Position numbers and translations under genes: made by a program
Part shown: one piece after another, positions 22,932 to 29,430 of the stretch
Numbering within the stretch: position 1 is the stretch's first letter
Layout of the letters: each line of letters opens with the position of its first letter
Assembly: GCA_958407465.1 (NCBI GenBank)
Contig: CATYIV010000005.1
Span: 1-64,000, forward strand
Direction of reading: 5' to 3'
DNA: 64,000 bases
DNA from: an uncultured Collinsella sp.
Lineage (GTDB): Bacteria > Actinomycetota > Coriobacteriia > Coriobacteriales > Coriobacteriaceae
Notes under the pieces: model-generated
What the model was told of the DNA's origin: nothing
The model's input: only the letters and a program-made list of their open reading frames with translations
Database searches by the model: none

Positions 22932-24350
22932 GTTCTTCTCCTTCGCCTCCGCGATCTGGATGCGTTTGTTCCATTGAGCTGCGACTGCCAGACGCTCGTC
23001 TTGGGCGCGACGGCGGGCACTTTCGGCGCGCGACTTGGCCAGCAGCTCGCGGCCGCACGGCAGCACGTCGAGCGTGGCAAAGTAATCGCCCGGGCGCTCG
23101 GCGCGGCGGATGAGGTCGGCCGCGCCATCGGGGCGCAGCAGGACCTCGGCCGAGCGCAGCCGTCCGTTGTAGTTGTAGCCCATGGAGTAGCCATGCGCAC
23201 CGGTATCGTGGATTACAAGCAGGTCACCCATGTCGATATGCGGCAGCTCGCGATCGATAGCGAACTTGTCGTTGTTCTCGCATAGGTTGCCCGTGATGTC
23301 ATAGGTGTTCGTGACGGGCGCTGTGGCCTTGTCGGCGCCGCCCGGCTGACCCATCACCGTAATGTGGTGGTAGGCGCCATACATGGCAGGGCGAATCAAA
23401 TCGACGGCGCTTGCATCGACACCGATATAGTCCTTGTAGATCTGCTTCTCGTGGATAGCCTTGGTGACCAGGCAGCCGTAGGGGCCCATCATAAAGCGGC
23501 CCATCTCAGTGCAGATGGCCACATCGCCCATGCCGGCGGGAACCAGGGTCTCGTCGTATGCCGCGTGTACTCCCTCGCCGATGGCGCGAATGTCGTTGGC
23601 CTGCTGCTCGGGCAGGTAGGGGATGCCGACGCCGCCGGACAGATTGATGAAGGCGACGTGTGCGCCGGTCTCGCGCTCCAGGCGTACGGCAAGCTCAAAG
23701 AGGATACGCGCGAGCTTGGGGTAGTAGTCGTTGGTGACGGTGTTGCTGGCAAGGAATGCGTGGATGCCAAAGTCCTCGGCGCCCTTGGCTTTGAGCATGC
23801 GGAAGGACTCGAAGAGCTGCTCGGTGGTCATGCCATATTTGGAGTCGCCTGGGTTGTCCATGATGCCGTTGGAGAGCTGGAACAGACCGCCTGGATTAAA
23901 GCGGCAGCTGACCGTTTTGGGGATGGGCCCCGCAACACGCTCAAAGAACTCGATGTGGCTGATGTCGTCAAAGTTGACGATGGCACCCAGCTTGTCGGCG
24001 AGCTCAAAGTCGGCAGCCGGCGTATCGTTGGACGAGAACATGATGTCGTGTCCCGTGATACCCAGCGAGCGGGCGATCATGAGCTCGGTATAGCTCGAGC
24101 AATCGCAGCCGCAGCCGTATTCGTTGAGAATGGAGATGAGCGCCGGGTTGGGATTGGCCTTGACGGCAAAGTATTCCTTAAAGCCCGGGTTCCATGTGAA
24201 GGCGTCGCGCACCTCTTGCATGTTGCGGCGGATGCCCGCCTCGTCGTATAGATGAAACGGCGTGGGGAACTGCTCGACGATATGCTCGAGTGTCTCCTTG
24301 TCCACAAACGGCTGCTTGGCCGCATATGCCTCGTTGGGGGTCAATGCCAT
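22041..24350 (-). CDS. lysA-dapA: In-frame fusion of diaminopimelate decarboxylase (LysA) and dihydrodipicolinate synthase (DapA)
   Basis: One open frame of 769 codons. Residues 1-430 are LysA, a PLP alanine-racemase-like barrel: PTPFHLYDEAGI, YFAVKANPNP with the PLP lysine, NLSGGVGIPY, EMGRFMMGPYG and the late MGYNYNGRLRSAEVLLR block; it decarboxylates meso-DAP to lysine. A charged linker follows (about 431-473), then DapA from residue 474. I read the whole linker and found no stop codon. A strong GAAGGAG site just before the internal ATG at 22931 means DapA may also be made on its own. Such a fusion joins the first and last steps of the pathway. A lysine riboswitch lies upstream at 24421-24579. 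A sequencing error that removed a stop cannot be excluded. Confidence 0.8.
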   Translation of the reverse strand: MALTPNEAYAAKQPFVDKETLEHIVEQFPTPFHLYDEAGIRRNMQEVRDAFTWNPGFKEYFAVKANPNPALISILNEYGCGCDCSSYTELMIARSLGITGHDIMFSSNDTPAADFELADKLGAIVNFDDISHIEFFERVAGPIPKTVSCRFNPGGLFQLSNGIMDNPGDSKYGMTTEQLFESFRMLKAKGAEDFGIHAFLASNTVTNDYYPKLARILFELAVRLERETGAHVAFINLSGGVGIPYLPEQQANDIRAIGEGVHAAYDETLVPAGMGDVAICTEMGRFMMGPYGCLVTKAIHEKQIYKDYIGVDASAVDLIRPAMYGAYHHITVMGQPGGADKATAPVTNTYDITGNLCENNDKFAIDRELPHIDMGDLLVIHDTGAHGYSMGYNYNGRLRSAEVLLRPDGAADLIRRAERPGDYFATLDVLPCGRELLAKSRAESARRRAQDERLAVAAQWNKRIQIAEAKEKNMDIRNLEGSIVALVTPFKKDGSVDFDALERLIDFHLQNGTDAILTLGTTGESATMTDDEDNSVVAAVVKHVAGRVPVIAGSGSNSTQTMLTKSLTYQGLGADGLLLITPYYNKSNEEGIYQHFKTVADAVDIPCILYNIPGRCGCGISERNVERLAAHPNIMGIKEASGNVAYAAKIAHLLSDDFRMYSGEDALTVPLMSLGASGTISVWADVQPQLVHDMCRAYLDGDVARARDIQIAGQPLINALFSEVNPIPVKEALAQMGMIEANYRMPLCPMADDTRSALTDALKGAGLLD

Positions 24351-24420
24351 GTCCCGTAAACCTCGCTATCCAGACGGCGCCATCTGCGCATCGAATCCGC
24401 ATAGCGTGGACCCAATGTCC

Positions 24421-24579
24421 GGATAGCGCTCCCGCATTGCTGCAGACAGTCCTGCGAGTGTTTCCCGCAGGCCCACCAGGCTGTTCGTGCCCGAAAAACC
24501 CAGTTCGGCGGGTTTCGCCTCCCCGCGGGGTCAAAGTCTGCCGACTCGCCCGCGGCTCTTCGTGCCCGCGCCTCTATCA
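24421..24579 (-). ncRNA. Lysine riboswitch (L-box) upstream of lysA-dapA
   Basis: Read on the minus strand, the RNA shows the hallmarks of the lysine riboswitch: GATAGAGGCGC at its 5' end, ACGAAGAGCCG, GGGGAGGCGAAACCCGCCGAA, and a closing GGAGCGCTATC whose CTATC pairs with the opening GATAG as helix P1. Size (about 160 nt) and position (70 nt before the lysA start) fit. Downstream, GTCTGGATAGCG (near 24365-24376) can pair with CGCTATCCGGAC at the 3' side of P1, giving two exclusive structures close to the GAGG before the lysA ATG. This suggests translational control; which state is ON is not clear from inspection. Confidence 0.82.
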
Positions 24580-24728
24580 AGTGGTAAAGACCCTACCACG
24601 TTGCACTTTACCAAACAAGAGTATTCGTATATAACGTTTAAAAAATGCAGCATCATGCTAGAAACGAGGGCGCCACAATCCTGCGTCACAATAGGTGACA
24701 ACTGAGTTGCCCCATGAAAGGAATCCCC
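24580..24728. promoter_or_regulatory. Divergent promoter region between the lysine riboswitch and the deacetylase gene
   Basis: An AT-rich stretch with TATATAAC near 24628-24635 that should hold promoters for both directions. I could not match a -35/-10 pair of normal spacing on either strand. Confidence 0.3.
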
Positions 24729-25916
24729 ATGACCGAGCTCCAAGAACTCCGTCGCTATCGTCGCGACCTGCATCGCATTCCGGAGCTCGACTTCGATCTT
24801 CCGCAAACTATCGCCTATATCGAGGGCGTGCTCGCTCCGCTTGCCTGCGAGGTGATCCATCCGTGCCCTAGTTGCGTGTGCGCTTTCTTCGACGCTGGCA
24901 CGGGTGCCTCGCATGCCACGGCGATTCGTGCCGATATGGATGCGTTGCCTATTGCGGAGACGACGGGCGCCGCTTTTGCCTCGACGCATCCCGGCAAGAT
25001 GCACGCGTGCGGCCACGACGGGCACATGGCTATGGCCCTCGCGGCGGCAACTTTTGTCGACCGTACGATTCGTGAGCAGCCGGGCGTTATTAAGCGCAAC
25101 GTGCTTTTTGTGTTCCAGCCGGCCGAGGAAACAACCGGTGGCGCTAAGACGGTATGCGAGAGCGGCGTGTTCGAGCGCTACGGGGTCGACCGCATCTTTG
25201 GCTTTCACGTGTGGCCCGATCTTCCTGCCGGTACGCTGGCGAGCTGTCCCGGTCCGCTGCTGGCGCGCTCGAGCGAGACGCACATTCATATCCATGGCAC
25301 GAGCATCCATATCGCCAAGACCTACGGCGTTCCAGTCGAGGAATCACATGACGCAGCGCTGGCGGCGGCAAAGTTCCTGGTTGCCGAGCGCGAGCTGATG
25401 GACGAGCTGGGTGCCGATGAGCCCTGCATCGGTAAGTTTGGCCTGCTGCAGGCCGGCACCGTCTGCAATGCGGTGGCGGGGGAGGCCCATGTCGCCGGCA
25501 GCCTGCGCGTGTTTACGGATGACATGTTCGACCGCGCGCGCGAGGGCGTGCGCCGCGTGCTGGATGAGGCCTGCGCCGCAACGGGCTGCACGTACGACCT
25601 CGACTTTGCCGAGGGCTATCCGCCAGTCGATAACGACCCCGAGCTGTTTGCCCACATTGCGCCGGCCTTGTCCGAGCTGCAGCTGGTGGATGAGCCGCTG
25701 CTCATTGCCGAGGACTTCGCGTTCTATCAGCGCCATCTGCCGGGCGTGTTCTTCCTGCTGGGCACGGGTGTGCCAGAGGGCCAAGACAACCCGAGCGATT
25801 CGGATGGCTGCCCCGCCTATGCCGCCAGCGCACTGCATACCGATACCATGCTCTTTGTCGAGGAAATCCTGCTCAAAGGCCTCGATGTCTACAAACGACT
25901 GCTTTCGCTTGCCTAA
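24729..25916 (+). CDS. M20-family amidohydrolase, probable N-acetyldiaminopimelate deacetylase
   Basis: A 395-residue M20D metallopeptidase-like protein. LHRIPELDFDLPQT at the start, AIRADMDALPIAETTG (Asp), HPGKMHACGHDGHMAM (metal His and Cys), FQPAEETTGGAK (catalytic Glu pair) and FGFHVWPDLPAG are typical. AAAGGAATCCCC before the ATG at 24729 sets the start; an ATG at 24714 lies upstream of that site. It is transcribed away from the lysine riboswitch and lysA-dapA. With DapH in the same cluster the likely role is removal of the acetyl group from N-acetyl-LL-DAP. Other amino-acid acylases share these motifs, so the substrate is inferred from context. Confidence 0.82.
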   Translation: MTELQELRRYRRDLHRIPELDFDLPQTIAYIEGVLAPLACEVIHPCPSCVCAFFDAGTGASHATAIRADMDALPIAETTGAAFASTHPGKMHACGHDGHMAMALAAATFVDRTIREQPGVIKRNVLFVFQPAEETTGGAKTVCESGVFERYGVDRIFGFHVWPDLPAGTLASCPGPLLARSSETHIHIHGTSIHIAKTYGVPVEESHDAALAAAKFLVAERELMDELGADEPCIGKFGLLQAGTVCNAVAGEAHVAGSLRVFTDDMFDRAREGVRRVLDEACAATGCTYDLDFAEGYPPVDNDPELFAHIAPALSELQLVDEPLLIAEDFAFYQRHLPGVFFLLGTGVPEGQDNPSDSDGCPAYAASALHTDTMLFVEEILLKGLDVYKRLLSLA

Positions 25917-25960
25917 TGGGCAAATGGGTAATTACCTAGAAAATACGAACAGATGTACGC

Positions 25961-26006
25961 TATAATTAAGATGTAAGTCTATAGAAACGTTTGACGTTAT
26001 TAACGT
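25961..26006 (+). promoter_or_regulatory. Promoter -10 and palindromic operator of the higBA remnant
   Basis: TATAAT at 25961-25966 is followed by the palindrome ACGTTATTAACGT at 25994-26006. HigA-type antitoxins bind palindromes near their promoter, so this may be the autoregulatory site. No clear -35. Confidence 0.45.
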
Positions 26007-26017
26007 AAGGCGATACT

Positions 26018-26098
26018 ATGATTGCATCCTATCGGGTCTGCTTTGAGTGGAGACAGGGGATGGCTTGGAATGTCGAAATCGTCGATTACCACAAATGA
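26018..26098 (+). pseudogene. Truncated higB toxin gene (last 26 codons only)
   Basis: The frame starting at 26018 gives MIASYRVCFEWRQGMAW-NVEIVDYHK and a stop. It matches the C-terminal strand of HigB/RelE-type toxins (typically YRICFRW...DVEIVDYH). Full HigB has about 90 residues, so some 65 N-terminal residues are missing and no remnant of them is visible upstream. It overlaps the start of higA by 29 bases, as in intact higBA operons. Confidence 0.72.
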
Positions 26099-26411
26099 TG
26101 AAGCTGCAGGCGGCCTGTTGTCGCCGGTGACCCCTGGTGAGCTTCTCAAAGAGGAGTTTCTCATCCCCATGGGTATCTCCCAATATCGCCTCGCGAAGGA
26201 GACCGGGATTCCGGCTCAGCGTATTGGGCAGATTGTCTTGGGAAAGCGTCGTGTGACGGCTGACACTGACCTTCGTCTTTGCCGCTACTTTGGCCTGACG
26301 GATGGTTATTGGCTTCGCGCGCAGATGGCGTTTGACCTTGAGGCTGAGAAAAGGCGGATTGAACCGGAGCTCGATGAGATTGTTCCTGTTCAGCAGGCTA
26401 TTGCATTGTAA
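26070..26411 (+). CDS. higA: HigA-family antitoxin (XRE helix-turn-helix), toxin partner truncated
   Basis: A 113-residue protein. VTPGELLKEEFLIPMGISQYRLAKETGIPAQRIGQIVLGKRRVTADTDLRLCRYFGLTDGYWLRAQMAFDL is the classical HigA/VapI pattern with an HTH near residues 35-60. The ATG at 26070 follows AGGGGATGG. In intact systems HigA binds and neutralises HigB and represses the operon. Here only the tail of higB remains, so the antitoxin is orphaned and may persist as a regulator or guard against incoming HigB. AT content around the promoter is higher than in the flanks. Confidence 0.85.
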   Translation: MSKSSITTNDEAAGGLLSPVTPGELLKEEFLIPMGISQYRLAKETGIPAQRIGQIVLGKRRVTADTDLRLCRYFGLTDGYWLRAQMAFDLEAEKRRIEPELDEIVPVQQAIAL

Positions 26412-26440
26412 AGCCCAAAGACGCTGAGGATGGAGTGGCG

Positions 26441-26764
26441 ATGGAGAGACGCAAACGGTCTGTCGTATATAGTCCGGGTGGTTGCGGATGCGGCTTGTTG
26501 TTGCTCCCGGTTGTTGCCGTGGGCATTGGCGTGATGTTTGCGCTTGCCGGGCTGGCCGCAGCGGCACTCGTGTTGCTGATAGTTGCCATTGGCGTGACAA
26601 TCTGGCTCTGCCGCTCCCGCGAGCAGCGCCGTGACAATGGTAAATCCAATGTTGGATGGATTATCTTCTTGGTCTTTGCCTACCTGCTGAGTATCAGCTA
26701 CCTGGTGTTCTTCATCCTGCTGATGATCAGCACCTTTACCGGTGAATCTGTCACGGTGGGCTAA
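26441..26764 (+). CDS. Small membrane protein of unknown function
   Basis: A 107-residue protein with a Cys/Gly-rich start (YSPGGCGCG), a long hydrophobic stretch near residues 17-57 that can make two membrane passes, a basic loop (CRSREQRRDNGKSN) and a further hydrophobic segment near 72-98. GGATGGAG precedes the ATG at 26441. It follows higA by 29 bases on the same strand and could be co-transcribed. I recognise no family. Confidence 0.6.
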   Translation: MERRKRSVVYSPGGCGCGLLLLPVVAVGIGVMFALAGLAAAALVLLIVAIGVTIWLCRSREQRRDNGKSNVGWIIFLVFAYLLSISYLVFFILLMISTFTGESVTVG

Positions 26765-26776
26765 GGGCTCGTTTTC

Positions 26777-26830
26777 CAAACGTTTGATTTGCGGCTTGTG
26801 GTTTGACATTCATTTGAATGTTCGTACAAT
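26777..26830 (+). promoter_or_regulatory. Promoter with embedded operator upstream of the MFS exporter
   Basis: TTGACA at 26803-26808, a 16-base spacer and TACAAT at 26825-26830 make a near-consensus promoter. The spacer contains most of the 14-base palindrome CATTCATTTGAATG (26807-26820). A second palindrome, CAAACGTTTG, lies at 26777-26786. Both look like repressor sites, as is common for drug exporters; no regulator gene is adjacent. Confidence 0.7.
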
Positions 26831-26910
26831 GGTCGTGGTCGAATCTAGAGACATCTTCGGCCGCGTGTCCTGTGCGCAGGGCATTTCCGAGTTTTGGAAA
26901 GAAACAAAGT

Positions 26911-28323
26911 ATGCAAGAGAATAGGATCGATGCATTTGAGCGCAAGCTCGATGCCGGGCTCGTGCTATCCATCGTAGCGACGGGCATCATGTCATTTTCG
27001 GGCGTGTGCGTGGAGACGGCGATGAACGTCACGTTTCCAACGCTGATGCGCGAATTTGGGGTCAATACCGCAACTGTTCAGTGGCTCACCACGGCATATC
27101 TGCTGGTGCTTGCCGCCGTTGTCCCCGTATCGGGTTTCTTGAACCGGCGGTTTAAAACCAAGCACGTCTTTTGTTTCGCCATGGCGTTCTATATCGCGGG
27201 CATCGTGTGCGGTATGACGGCCCAGGTTTTTCCGGCATTATTGCTGGGACGTGTGCTCGAGGGAATCGGCACGGGCGTCGCGCTGCCACTCATGTTCAAT
27301 ATCATTACCGAGCAGGCGCCCCGGGAGCGCCTGGGCCTTATGATGGGCATCGGTTCATTGGTCACGGCAGTGGCGCCTGCTGTGGGCCCGTCGGTGGGCG
27401 GATGGCTTTCCGAGACGTTTGGCTGGCGCGCGATTTTCGCCGCACTGCTTCCCCTGTTGCTCGTAGCTTATGTGTTGGGCATTTCTTCCATTCGTCAAAG
27501 CCATAAGGTTTCCCGCGAGTCGTTTGATGTTCCGGGGTGGCTGTGTCTTGCCGCATCGTTTGCGTGTCTGGTGCTTGCGGTCGATGAGGGGGCGAATCTT
27601 GGCTGGACGAGTCCGGCAATCATCGTTTTGTTTGTCGCGTTTGTCATCCTGCTGGCCCTCTTTGTGCGCCGCGAGCGCTCGTGCGATGCGCCGTTAATCA
27701 ATCTGGGTATTTTCGGTCGACAGGGCTATGTGTTTGGATTGGGCGTCGCGGTGTCGCTGCAGTTTACCGTTTTGGGCTTCTCGTTTCTGCTGCCTTCCTT
27801 TGCCCAGCTCGTTTTGGGCGTGGGCCAGACGGAGGCCGGCTCGATTCTTCTGTGGGGCTGTCTGGTCGGTGCCGTCTTGGCTCCGTTTTCGGGGCAGCTT
27901 CTTGATCGATTTGGTGCTCGGCTTCCCATTATGCTCGGTGTTGGCCTTTCGTTGTTTGCGGCCTGTCTGTATGCAGCCACGATCTTGCGTCTCTCGACGA
28001 TGCAGCTGGCGTTGGTATATGCGGTGTTTGCCTCCGGACAAGGCCTCATGTACGGCAACAACATGACGTGTGCGTTGCGCTTTTTGCCCGTCGAGGTCAA
28101 GCCGGACGGCAACGCCATGTTTACGACTCTGCAGCAGCTCTCGGGCGCCATCGGTACCAGTGTGATTGCCGCCGTGGTAAATGCAGCTCAGGCTGGTGTT
28201 GCCGATTCGGCCATGGCACAGGCGACCGCGGCCGGTGCACAGTCGGCGACGCTGGTGCTTGTCTGCGCGATGGCGCTCTCGTTTGTCTTTGCGCTGCTCG
28301 AGACGGGGCGGGCTCGCCGCTAG
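26911..28323 (+). CDS. DHA2-family MFS multidrug exporter (EmrB/QacA-like)
   Basis: A 470-residue membrane protein with about fourteen hydrophobic segments. It shows SGVCVETAMNVTFPTLMREFGVNTATVQWLTTAYLLVLAAVVPVSGFLNRRF (motif D1/A region), GRVLEGIGTGVALPLMFNIITEQAPRERLGLMMGIGSLVTAVAPAVGPSVGGWL (motif B and the antiporter motif C) and FGWRAIF. The ATG at 26911 is about 80 bases after the strong promoter and has a weak GGAAAG site. The family expels drugs or dyes by proton antiport; the natural substrate is unknown. Confidence 0.88.
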   Translation: MQENRIDAFERKLDAGLVLSIVATGIMSFSGVCVETAMNVTFPTLMREFGVNTATVQWLTTAYLLVLAAVVPVSGFLNRRFKTKHVFCFAMAFYIAGIVCGMTAQVFPALLLGRVLEGIGTGVALPLMFNIITEQAPRERLGLMMGIGSLVTAVAPAVGPSVGGWLSETFGWRAIFAALLPLLLVAYVLGISSIRQSHKVSRESFDVPGWLCLAASFACLVLAVDEGANLGWTSPAIIVLFVAFVILLALFVRRERSCDAPLINLGIFGRQGYVFGLGVAVSLQFTVLGFSFLLPSFAQLVLGVGQTEAGSILLWGCLVGAVLAPFSGQLLDRFGARLPIMLGVGLSLFAACLYAATILRLSTMQLALVYAVFASGQGLMYGNNMTCALRFLPVEVKPDGNAMFTTLQQLSGAIGTSVIAAVVNAAQAGVADSAMAQATAAGAQSATLVLVCAMALSFVFALLETGRARR

Positions 28324-28385
28324 TTCTTTCGCTGCTTGGCAATTTCATTTGCAGCCTTAGCTCTCAGCTAATGAATTCAAGTTCA

Positions 28386-28439
28386 ATCCTTCCTACGATG
28401 GGCTGTGTGCCGGCACGGTGGCCGGATCGTAGGAAGGAT
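28386..28439 (+). promoter_or_regulatory. Hairpin that encloses the ribosome binding site of the FxLYD protein gene
   Basis: ATCCTTCCTACGAT and ATCGTAGGAAGGAT form a perfect 14-bp stem (28386-28399 and 28426-28439) with a GC-rich 26-base top containing GTGCCGGCAC. The 3' arm is the AGGAAGG ribosome binding site of the gene starting at 28445. Translation should be blocked unless the stem is opened. Confidence 0.7.
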
Positions 28440-28444
28440 GCATA

Positions 28445-28888
28445 ATGGCAAAAGAAGGAAAGAAGCCGATCGGTAAGATCGTTCTGGGCATAATCGTTGT
28501 GCTCGTTATCGTCGGCGCTGTGGGTTCCATGGGCGGCAACTCCTCTGACTCATCTACGGGCGATGTGTCGAAACCTGCCGAGGCATCGCAGCAGGCCGAA
28601 GAGCAACAAGAGCCGCAGGAGCCTTATACGATTGCCGACGAGGTCGAGGATACCTCTAATCAGTTCGCCTATAAGATCACGGGTACGCTGACCAATAACA
28701 CGGACAAGGAAAAGAGCTACATTCAGATCGAGTACGTTTTGTATGATGCTGATGGCAACCAGGTTGGAACTGCCCTCGCGAACACCAATCATTTGAAGGC
28801 GGGTGGCTCCTGGAAGTTCGAGGCGTTGGGTACGGTGCCTCCTGATCAGGTCGCCAGCTGGGAGCGCTCGGATGTGAGCGGTTTCTAG
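28445..28888 (+). CDS. FxLYD-domain protein with N-terminal membrane anchor
   Basis: A 147-residue protein: basic start MAKEGKKPIGK, one membrane segment IVLGIIVVLVIVGAVGSMGG, a Ser/Glu/Gln-rich spacer to about residue 65, then a beta-sandwich domain with ITGTLTNNTDKEKSYIQIEYVLYDADGNQVGTALANTNHLKAGGSWKFEA, the FxLYD pattern. The domain should face outside. Its role is unknown; it is found in many Gram-positive envelopes. The ribosome binding site lies in a perfect hairpin, implying translational control. Followed by the HTH/kinase pair. Confidence 0.78.
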   Translation: MAKEGKKPIGKIVLGIIVVLVIVGAVGSMGGNSSDSSTGDVSKPAEASQQAEEQQEPQEPYTIADEVEDTSNQFAYKITGTLTNNTDKEKSYIQIEYVLYDADGNQVGTALANTNHLKAGGSWKFEALGTVPPDQVASWERSDVSGF

Positions 28889-28921
28889 CATGCTGTATAT
28901 GCTTGGGGGAGGTGAAGTCGT

Positions 28922-29344
28922 ATGCCCGATAAAAAGTTGACCGAGGAGCTGCTCAACGAGCTGCTCGATGCGCCGAGCATCGATGGCTATATCAAGGAAC
29001 ACGACTTTGCCGCCCCTTCGCTTTCGGACTACCTCAAACAGTTACTGCAAGAGAAGGGTTTGGAGCGCTCTCGCGTGGTACGTATGGCCGACCTCAACGA
29101 GACGTTTGGCTATCAGATCTTTACCGGTGCGCGCCATCCAAGTCGCAATAAGGTGCTGCAGATTGCCTTTGCTATGGCGCTGTCGATGAAGGAGACCAAC
29201 CGCGCACTGACGGCTGCCGGAGTGAGCGTCCTCAACTGCAAAGACCGCCGCGACGCGATTATCATTTTTTGCATCGATCGTGGCTGCAGCCTGCAAAAGG
29301 TCAATGAGGAGCTGTATCGCTTTGGCGAGGAGACGGTGAGCTAA
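28922..29344 (+). CDS. XRE-like helix-turn-helix protein paired with a Ser/Thr kinase
   Basis: A 140-residue soluble protein. LSDYLKQLLQEKGLERSRVVRMADLNETFGYQIFTGARHPSRNKVLQIAFAMALSMKETNRALTAAG is an HTH of the XRE type with a long C-terminal helical part (DRRDAIIIFCIDRGCSLQKVNEELYRFGEE). GGGGGAGG precedes the ATG. Proteins of this form often lie next to Hanks-type kinases in Gram-positives, so it may be the kinase's target or regulator. That link is inferred from the neighbour at 29431. Confidence 0.7.
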   Translation: MPDKKLTEELLNELLDAPSIDGYIKEHDFAAPSLSDYLKQLLQEKGLERSRVVRMADLNETFGYQIFTGARHPSRNKVLQIAFAMALSMKETNRALTAAGVSVLNCKDRRDAIIIFCIDRGCSLQKVNEELYRFGEETVS

Positions 29345-29388
29345 CGGTTAGCTGCCGGCGGAGGCGCCGTTCACGACATTTTGAACGT

Positions 29389-29424
29389 GCAGGGCACGGG
29401 CGTCATGGTGCGTCCGTGCCCTGC
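29389..29424 (+). terminator. Hairpin immediately before the kinase gene
   Basis: GCAGGGCACGG and CCGTGCCCTGC form an 11-bp perfect stem, followed by GTTATTATGG, where the kinase start lies. With no T-run it may act on translation or partial termination rather than full termination. Confidence 0.5.
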
Positions 29425-29430
29425 GTTATT

